Assembly: GCA_012270695.1 (NCBI GenBank)
Contig: JAAXHV010000275.1
Coordinates: forward strand, 4,921-15,567
Length of the DNA: 10,647 nucleotides
Direction of reading: 5' to 3'
Origin: Gammaproteobacteria bacterium
Lineage (GTDB): Bacteria > Pseudomonadota > Gammaproteobacteria > Eutrophobiales > Eutrophobiaceae
A program made the translations under genes and the position numbers. Below, in pieces: positions 6,781-10,647 of the stretch (positions within the stretch are counted from its first letter, which is position 1; each line of letters begins with the position of its first letter). Below the pieces are notes generated by a model. It was not told the DNA's origin. It did no database searches and worked only from the letters and a program-made list of their open reading frames with translations.

Positions 6781-9036
6781 TTATTCGCCGAAACGCCAAC
6801 TGATGGTGCCGCCCACGATACGCGGGTCGGCAAACAGGCCAAGTCGGGATATCTTGTCATCAATGTCGGGCACCGGTCCGCCGCCCCGGTAATAATCTTC
6901 ATCCGTCACGTTTTTCGCCCATAATGAGATATCCCAGTTTCCGGAAGCCGACCGCCATGTCGCACGAACATTGAACACTTCGTATGAATCCGACCAGAGT
7001 GTGTCAAAAACGGTTATTGTCTCGTCAACTGCAACCACGTCGCCGGATATTGAGAACGAGGCGCCGCTGCTGAGAGGCCAGGTATAGGTTGCCCCTGCAT
7101 GAATATTATATTCAGGAATCACACCCAGACGATCACCTGCCTTGTTTACCAGGCGGAATGGAGGGCCGCCTTGTATAGTGGGATCAAATACTTCAATGGC
7201 ATACTCCTTGAACTCGTGGTCCAGGTAAGAAGCGCCGAAGTTGAGCAGTAAATTACCCACCAGCATATCAAACTCAATCTCCGCGCCGAGAATCTCCGCC
7301 TGGGCCGCGTTGTTGGTAATAGGCGATCCTGTCTCGGGATCAAACCCCTGTAATTGCAGGTCTTCGAAGTCTATAAAAAAACCAGCCAGGTTTGCCGACA
7401 GGCGTCCATCCATTAAACGTCCCTTGAGGCCTATTTCGTATTGTGTAGCTTCTTCCGGCCTGAACGGAATCACATCGGCCGCGGTATCCGGGCTCCCGTT
7501 ATAACCGCCACTCTTGAAACCCTGAGTAAAAGAAAAATAGGTGTTCACGTTATCGATTAATTCATAGGACAGAACCGCCTTGGGCGAAAAATCTTCCCAA
7601 GACTTGGCATCGGATTCGGTGTAGTCTCCCCCGGGCTGGAACAGGGAATAAGAAGTTGTCGAGCCGGGATTGGCTACGGCAAACGCATTTATATCGTAGT
7701 CTTTTTTCTCATAACTGTAGCGGCCACCCAGGGTAATGCTCATGCGTTCGGCAAACCGGTAAGTCAATTCGCCGAATACGGCGTATGCATCTGTCTCGAG
7801 ATGTTGCTGGAACGTGGTGGTGGAGTTTTGAATCTCCGGAGACCCCGGGCCTACTAAACCGCCCGGACCAAAGAAATCGGAATAGCGCATCTGATCACGG
7901 TCGCCGTTATCGTGAAAGTAATACAGGCCGGCAGTCCATGACATATTGCTGTCGTTATTTGACGATAATCTGATCTCCTGGCTGAATTGCCAGCTTTCCT
8001 GCTCGGAAAATACTTCAGCGGAGCGCTCCGGCGCGCGATCATTGTCTTCCAGGTTATAACTGTCCTCAAAACGCAGGCCTGAAACAAGAGTCAGGTTCAT
8101 ATTGTCAAAGGCATGTCGGGCGGTGAGGTTAAATCCATATTGTTCCACGCCCTGCCTGCCGTGGGTGCCGGCGCGCGAAGTGCGTACGTTACTTTCCTGC
8201 ATGGGAAAAGTTGCCTTAAAAAAGTCCTTCAATATATACAGCGTGCCGGGCACATCGGTAATGATGCTTTTCAACACACCGTCCTGCTTGACCTTTTCCC
8301 AGTCAGCGGAAAAGTTTATGGTAGTCCGCTCGCCAGGTGTGTAACGCAAGGAGCCACGGAATGTCTGCACATCTATATCATTGCCTTCCTCATTAGTGAC
8401 AAGGTTCCTGTAGAGGCCGTCACGATTCCTCGTGGAAAACGCAAGACGCCCATACAGTCGATCTTCGAGCAGCGGAGCGCTGACACCGCCACGCACGTTC
8501 ACGGTGCTATGCTCGGCCAGGTCCGCGCTGACATATCCGGATAAGTCATCTCCGGGTTTGCGGGTGATGATATTAATCGCGCCGCCCGAAGCATTTTTAC
8601 CCCATAATGTTCCCTGCGGCCCGCGCAGGATTTCAACCCGTTCGACATCAAACAGGGCAAGATTAGCCGCGCCCTGGCGGGGCACGTACACATCATCGAT
8701 AAAAACGGCAACGCCGGAGTCCGAGGCAAGGTCCTCATTGGCTCGTCCGATTCCTCTTATCGTATAAAATTCACTTCCGGTCTGTTCGGCAAAGATATGC
8801 AGGCTGGGAGTGTATTGTGACAGGGATTCCGTATCAAAAATCTGTTTTTCCGCCAGAAAAGCGCCACCTAGGGCAGTAATGGCAATGGGCACATCCTGCA
8901 AGCCCTGTTCACGGCGTTGCGCAGTCACGACAACTTCTTCAAGAGAGGTTTCTGTCTCGGCCGAAAGAGTTGATACAGTAATGGGAGAGAAGAAAATAAA
9001 TAGGACTACAATACAAAAAAACCGGGTACCGTTCAT
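6781..9036 (-). CDS. TonB-dependent outer-membrane receptor
   Basis: This 751-residue outer-membrane active-transport channel takes a ligand into the periplasm using TonB energy. The signal peptide is residues 1-26 (RFF, a hydrophobic core, then cleavage after LSA). The TonB box EEVVVTA follows at 34-40. The plug domain spans roughly 45-165 and includes VFIDDVYVPRQG (111-122) and the conserved block from VERVEILRGPQGTLWG (131-146) to GGAINIITRKP (151-161). The rest is a beta-barrel, ending in WRFGE. There is no FecA-type N-terminal signalling domain. The longest frame starts at 9063, but the ATG at 9036 has GGGAGGGG 6 nt upstream and gives a clean signal peptide, so it is preferred. It is the first gene of the run. 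The ligand cannot be told from sequence; its neighbours suggest a sulfated or acidic organic compound rather than a siderophore. Confidence 0.93.
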   Translation of the reverse strand: MNGTRFFCIVVLFIFFSPITVSTLSAETETSLEEVVVTAQRREQGLQDVPIAITALGGAFLAEKQIFDTESLSQYTPSLHIFAEQTGSEFYTIRGIGRANEDLASDSGVAVFIDDVYVPRQGAANLALFDVERVEILRGPQGTLWGKNASGGAINIITRKPGDDLSGYVSADLAEHSTVNVRGGVSAPLLEDRLYGRLAFSTRNRDGLYRNLVTNEEGNDIDVQTFRGSLRYTPGERTTINFSADWEKVKQDGVLKSIITDVPGTLYILKDFFKATFPMQESNVRTSRAGTHGRQGVEQYGFNLTARHAFDNMNLTLVSGLRFEDSYNLEDNDRAPERSAEVFSEQESWQFSQEIRLSSNNDSNMSWTAGLYYFHDNGDRDQMRYSDFFGPGGLVGPGSPEIQNSTTTFQQHLETDAYAVFGELTYRFAERMSITLGGRYSYEKKDYDINAFAVANPGSTTSYSLFQPGGDYTESDAKSWEDFSPKAVLSYELIDNVNTYFSFTQGFKSGGYNGSPDTAADVIPFRPEEATQYEIGLKGRLMDGRLSANLAGFFIDFEDLQLQGFDPETGSPITNNAAQAEILGAEIEFDMLVGNLLLNFGASYLDHEFKEYAIEVFDPTIQGGPPFRLVNKAGDRLGVIPEYNIHAGATYTWPLSSGASFSISGDVVAVDETITVFDTLWSDSYEVFNVRATWRSASGNWDISLWAKNVTDEDYYRGGGPVPDIDDKISRLGLFADPRIVGGTISWRFGE

Positions 9037-9061
9037 GATAGACCCCTCCCCAAGGTCAAGC

Positions 9062-9088
9062 ACAGGCGGGGTTGTATTGTTTGCCTGT
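9062..9088. repeat. Inverted repeat in the receptor leader
   Basis: ACAGGC at 9062-9067 and GCCTGT at 9083-9088 are perfect reverse complements with 15 bases between them. They lie in the presumed untranslated leader, 26 nt above the receptor start. This could be an operator half-site pair or a small RNA hairpin; six-base arms can also arise by chance. Confidence 0.35.
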
Positions 9089-9121
9089 AGCTATAGCTTG
9101 ATGTTTTTGTAAACTGTCGAA

Positions 9122-9150
9122 AAAATACAATAAATCGATTTTGATTGCAA
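9122..9150 (-). promoter_or_regulatory. Candidate sigma-70 promoter of the receptor operon
   Basis: On the minus strand, TTGCAA (9150-9145) and TATTTT (9127-9122) are separated by 17 bases. Each matches the consensus at four of six positions. This predicts a leader of about 80 nt. The palindrome AAATCGATTT lies within the spacer, where a repressor could act. A competing pair is TCGACA (9120-9115) with TATAGC (9095-9090), at a less favourable 19-base spacing. Weak evidence from matching only. Confidence 0.3.
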
Positions 9151-9212
9151 CCAGATTATCTACAACCAACTGCCAGGCACATATCGTGCAAAGCACTCAG
9201 GTGGTGTACCTC

Positions 9213-9299
9213 GTCATCAAAGAGGATGAGCTCGACGCATTACTCGCGCAAATCACGCCGGGAAATGTTCATCATGAGGCAAGTTTTGGCCCGCCAGCC
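9213..9299 (+). pseudogene. Fragment resembling the C-terminal tail of a MazE/AbrB-type antitoxin
   Basis: The plus-strand frame through this stretch reads YLVIKEDELDALLAQITPGN and then VHHEASFGPPA. This resembles the toxin-binding tail of MazE-like antitoxins, where a DELLAxITPENLHxE core is followed by an acidic or aromatic residue, G and P; E. coli MazE has LVNDITPENLHENIDWG. Upstream in any plus-strand frame I see no AbrB-type DNA-binding domain. Downstream, the usual short GKEVW-like ending is replaced by frame running antisense into the end of the GFA-like gene. No MazF gene follows. It is best read as a decayed or truncated remnant on the strand opposite to all intact genes. The frame technically runs 9141-9389 from a TTG, with no ribosome-binding site noted. 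Chance similarity cannot be excluded. Confidence 0.45.
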
Positions 9300-9313
9300 T
9301 TGATGTCGTCCAC

Positions 9314-9709
9314 TTATTTCGGAATATCATGCTTATACCGGGGCAAGTGGTCTGCGATCTCAAACCATTTCAGCCGGCTTTCGGTGTAGATGTGGTATTC
9401 AGGTTCCAGTTGTTCGGGGTCGTCCAGGGTGACCATATTAAGGTCGACGGTTTTTTTGTCCGCAGTGTTTCTGAACAACAACTGGGTGCCGCAGTCACGG
9501 CAGAATTCCCGCTGGCCCCATTCGGATGACTTGAAAACTCCCGGGGCGCCTTGTGTGTAACGGAACGCCTCGGCAGGGAACGTGGCCCAGGCCAGGACCG
9601 GCGCGCCGGAAGAACGCTGACACAGCCGGCAATGACAGTACCCTGCATCATCAGGCGCTGACTGGAATGAATAGCGCAGCGCGCCGCAAAGACAACCGCC
9701 CTCATACAT
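9314..9709 (-). CDS. GFA / CENP-V-like zinc-binding protein
   Basis: This small cytoplasmic protein of the glutathione-dependent formaldehyde-activating (GFA) fold has 131 residues from this start, close to the family norm. All seven conserved cysteines are present: C6 and C8 (GGCLCGALRY), C25, C27 and C30 (CHCRLC), and C70 and C73 (CRDCGTQL). In the family the outer four hold a structural zinc and the middle three a second zinc site. The founding member was linked to S-hydroxymethylglutathione formation, but most relatives have no proven reaction, so a formaldehyde role should not be assumed. ATG at 9709 has AGGA 6 nt upstream and places GGCLCG at the usual distance from the start. ATG at 9739 also has a GAGG, but only 4 nt away, and would add 10 residues. 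It stands apart from the operon downstream and from vapBC upstream. Confidence 0.85.
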   Translation of the reverse strand: MYEGGCLCGALRYSFQSAPDDAGYCHCRLCQRSSGAPVLAWATFPAEAFRYTQGAPGVFKSSEWGQREFCRDCGTQLLFRNTADKKTVDLNMVTLDDPEQLEPEYHIYTESRLKWFEIADHLPRYKHDIPK

Positions 9710-9815
9710 AAGCAATCCTGCGAAACCCGCATATCTCATCGCGCCTCGGTTGACAGGTTCTCATCAAGTAATTCTCCGTTCAGCATGGGACGCAGGAGCA
9801 CTACATTTTTTCGCA

Positions 9816-10244
9816 TCAGATTACGGCTAAGGACGCTGAAGTTGCCCGTTTTACTGCGTTAATTGGAACAGAGCGATCAAACGTGATAAACCGGCAATCA
9901 TTTTCAACAGCCAGCGCCAGCAGATAGATATCGGTCAGATGCCGTGGGCTCAACAAGCGCCCATGATCGATGGTGTCAGAGTTGAGCAGGCTGATGTTAT
10001 CCGAAATAAAGCCATGGTGTTTTGTGGAAACCGCATTTTGCAGCATGGCTATAATTTCAGTAACGTGGACTGCATTAGGGTAACGGGGCTGTGACATGAT
10101 CCTGATGCAACCGTTTTGAGTAAGAGGGCAGGATGCCCAGCCGTGTTCAATGTTATCTTCCAACCACTCTGAAGCCGCACCATGGTGAGTATGATCTTCG
10201 TCAAACAGCGCTATAAGCACATTGATATCCAGTAATGCTCTCAT
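9816..10244 (-). CDS. vapC: VapC-type PIN-domain ribonuclease toxin
   Basis: This 142-residue PIN-domain protein is the toxin of a type II toxin-antitoxin pair; family members cut RNA (tRNA, rRNA or mRNA) when freed from VapB. Acidic active-site residues are visible: D6 in LLDINVLIALFD, D105 in HLTDIYLLALA and D123 in FDRS. The second conserved position falls in CPLTQNGCIRIMSQPRYP (39-56) and is Q43 rather than Glu, as I recall for the VapC subgroup with this TQNG motif. ATG at 10244 is preferred because the protein then opens directly with the first PIN strand and lies 4 nt after the VapB stop (TGA-ACGG-ATG). A start at 10277 would overlap vapB by 29 nt. A GGGTGA about 8 nt before the ATG, inside vapB, could serve as ribosome-binding site. 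The RNA target is unknown. Confidence 0.9.
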   Translation of the reverse strand: MRALLDINVLIALFDEDHTHHGAASEWLEDNIEHGWASCPLTQNGCIRIMSQPRYPNAVHVTEIIAMLQNAVSTKHHGFISDNISLLNSDTIDHGRLLSPRHLTDIYLLALAVENDCRFITFDRSVPINAVKRATSASLAVI

Positions 10245-10248
10245 CCGT

Positions 10249-10497
10249 TCAGTCACCCAGCTCATCCCGAAGATCATTAATATGCTGGTTGGTCACTATG
10301 CCCCCACGAGATGGAACAGGCCGGAAACCGTAAATATCTCTGTTTGATTGCCTTTTCGTACGAGCTTGGACTGCCCGCGCGCGCAGGGCCTGACGCAGTA
10401 ATTCCGAAATGACATGCCCGGCCGTCTTGTGTTCACGCTCGGCCAGTTCTTTTGCTGCAATCAGTAATTCCGTATCAATGTTCAGGGTTGTACGCAT
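10249..10497 (-). CDS. vapB: VapB-type ribbon-helix-helix antitoxin
   Basis: This 82-residue antitoxin neutralises the PIN toxin encoded just downstream and probably represses its own operon. The N-terminal ribbon-helix-helix domain starts MRTTLNIDTELLIAAKELAE, and the second helix contains AGHVISELLRQALR (26-39). A basic linker (RARAVQARTKRQ) leads to the C-terminal tail GFRPVPSRGGIVTNQHINDL (57-76), the type of segment that wraps the toxin in VapBC complexes. ATG at 10497 has GGAG 7 nt upstream and puts the DNA-binding strand at the very N-terminus, as in relatives. The longer frame to 10542 would add 15 residues with no family match and would run through the candidate promoter. The 4-nt gap to vapC indicates co-translation, antitoxin first. 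Confidence 0.9.
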   Translation of the reverse strand: MRTTLNIDTELLIAAKELAEREHKTAGHVISELLRQALRARAVQARTKRQSNRDIYGFRPVPSRGGIVTNQHINDLRDELGD

Positions 10498-10520
10498 CGT
10501 AAGTCTCCAATAACCATGTA

Positions 10521-10549
10521 ATAGTAGCTCATCATGCATCAAACATCAA
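10521..10549 (-). promoter_or_regulatory. Candidate vapBC promoter
   Basis: On the minus strand, TTGATG (10549-10544) and TACTAT (10526-10521) are 17 bases apart, each matching the sigma-70 consensus at four of six positions. The predicted transcript start falls about 17 nt before the vapB ATG, leaving room for the GGAG ribosome-binding site at 10508-10505. The -35 element lies inside the CATC repeat, which suits autoregulation by VapB. Confidence 0.45.
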
Positions 10550-10557
10550 ACATCTTC
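10530..10557. repeat. Four tandem 7-bp CATCNNN units upstream of vapB, likely VapB operator
   Basis: CATC occurs at 10530, 10537, 10544 and 10551, exactly 7 bp apart. The units are CATCATG, CATCAAA, CATCAAA and CATCTTC; on the transcribed strand they read GATG repeats. The array covers the -35 element and spacer of the candidate promoter. Ribbon-helix-helix repressors bind short repeated sites as side-by-side dimers, so this is a reasonable operator. Binding is inferred. Confidence 0.45.
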
Positions 10558-10608
10558 AATCTACAGGCAAGAAAGAGCAGAACGATTTCGAATCAAATAT
10601 CGGGTTGC

Positions 10609-10647
10609 TTACTCCCCGGCGATTGTCATGTTCTCAATCAGTACCGA
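10609..10647 (-). CDS. Possible C-terminal end of an unrecognised gene (cut by window edge)
   Basis: Of the three minus-strand frames entering from the right edge, the other two meet a stop within a few codons. This one reads SVLIENMTIAGE and then TAA at 10611-10609. Twelve open codons are weak evidence, and I do not recognise the tail. If real, it is a gene upstream of vapBC on the same strand, about 110 nt from the vapB ATG. Confidence 0.25.
   Translation of the reverse strand, partial: SVLIENMTIAGE

Larger units (their letters stand above)
9037..9313. other. Intergenic region upstream of the catabolic operon
   Basis: These 277 nt separate the GFA-like gene from the receptor gene and probably contain the operon promoter and leader. 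They include a strong ribosome-binding site close to the receptor ATG, an ACAGGC/GCCTGT inverted repeat (9062-9088), the 10-bp palindromes AGCTATAGCT (9089-9098) and AAATCGATTT (9132-9141), an AT-rich stretch at 9101-9146, and a MazE-like coding fragment on the opposite strand. No terminator hairpin with a T-run was found after the GFA-like gene. Confidence 0.6.

Noticed and set aside
8113..8544. Plus-strand frame (143 codons) inside the receptor gene
   Set aside because: It is antisense to the receptor barrel and has no ribosome-binding site or family resemblance.
9280..9313. TGGCCCGCCA hairpin as terminator of the GFA-like gene
   Set aside because: The stem is four base pairs with a two-base loop and no following T-run on the minus strand.
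9314..9739. GFA-like protein as part of a formaldehyde detoxification system
   Set aside because: No formaldehyde dehydrogenase or S-formylglutathione hydrolase gene is nearby, and most members of the fold have unknown activity.
9800..9815. Six-T run at 9806-9811 as a terminator
   Set aside because: The T-run is on the plus strand, where no gene ends, and no hairpin precedes it. On the minus strand it is an A-run and cannot terminate vapC.

Overview
The window looks like a chromosomal accessory region of a marine or aquatic Gram-negative bacterium, most likely a gammaproteobacterium. The TonB-dependent receptor with a signal peptide implies an outer membrane. Its EEVVVTA TonB box, and the mix of sulfatase, AAHS-type transporter and sugar-acid enzymes, are common in such bacteria. 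GC content is intermediate. The taxonomic guess is inference from gene style only. Every intact gene lies on the minus strand, so transcription runs from right to left.

Positions 1-9036 hold one probable catabolic operon. In transcription order it encodes a TonB-dependent receptor (751 aa, from 9036), an MFS acid transporter of the AAHS type, an exported arylsulfatase of the Pseudomonas AtsA type, an IlvD/Edd-family [2Fe-2S] dehydratase, a beta-hydroxyacid dehydrogenase (GarR/3-hydroxyisobutyrate dehydrogenase family) and a hydroxypyruvate-isomerase-like TIM-barrel protein. Last comes the first 31 codons of a fumarylacetoacetate-hydrolase-family enzyme, which runs off the left edge. The downstream genes are tightly packed: two overlaps (11 nt and 1 nt) and gaps of 12-23 nt, plus 64 nt before the re-assigned sulfatase start. 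A plausible reading is outer-membrane import of a sulfated compound, removal of sulfate in the periplasm, uptake of the resulting acid, then dehydration, isomerisation, reduction and hydrolysis in the cytoplasm. The substrate cannot be named from sequence. A sulfated sugar or uronic/aldonic acid fits best; sulfate scavenging from aryl sulfates is the alternative.

Positions 9037-9313 are non-coding on the minus strand and probably carry the operon promoter and leader, with several small palindromes. On the plus strand, about 9213-9299 encodes a peptide resembling the C-terminal tail of MazE-type antitoxins, without the rest of that gene or a toxin.

Positions 9314-9739 encode a GFA/CENP-V-like zinc protein with all seven expected cysteines. 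Positions 9816-10497 encode a VapBC toxin-antitoxin pair (ribbon-helix-helix VapB, then PIN-domain VapC 4 nt downstream). In front of it is a candidate promoter overlapped by four CATC units at exact 7-bp spacing. The right edge (10609-10647) may hold the last 12 codons of an unrecognised minus-strand gene.

Several starts were moved from the longest frame, using ribosome-binding sites and family length: receptor 9036, sulfatase GTG 5278, VapC 10244, VapB 10497, and probably GFA 9709. No tRNA, rRNA, insertion sequence, CRISPR array or convincing intrinsic terminator was seen.
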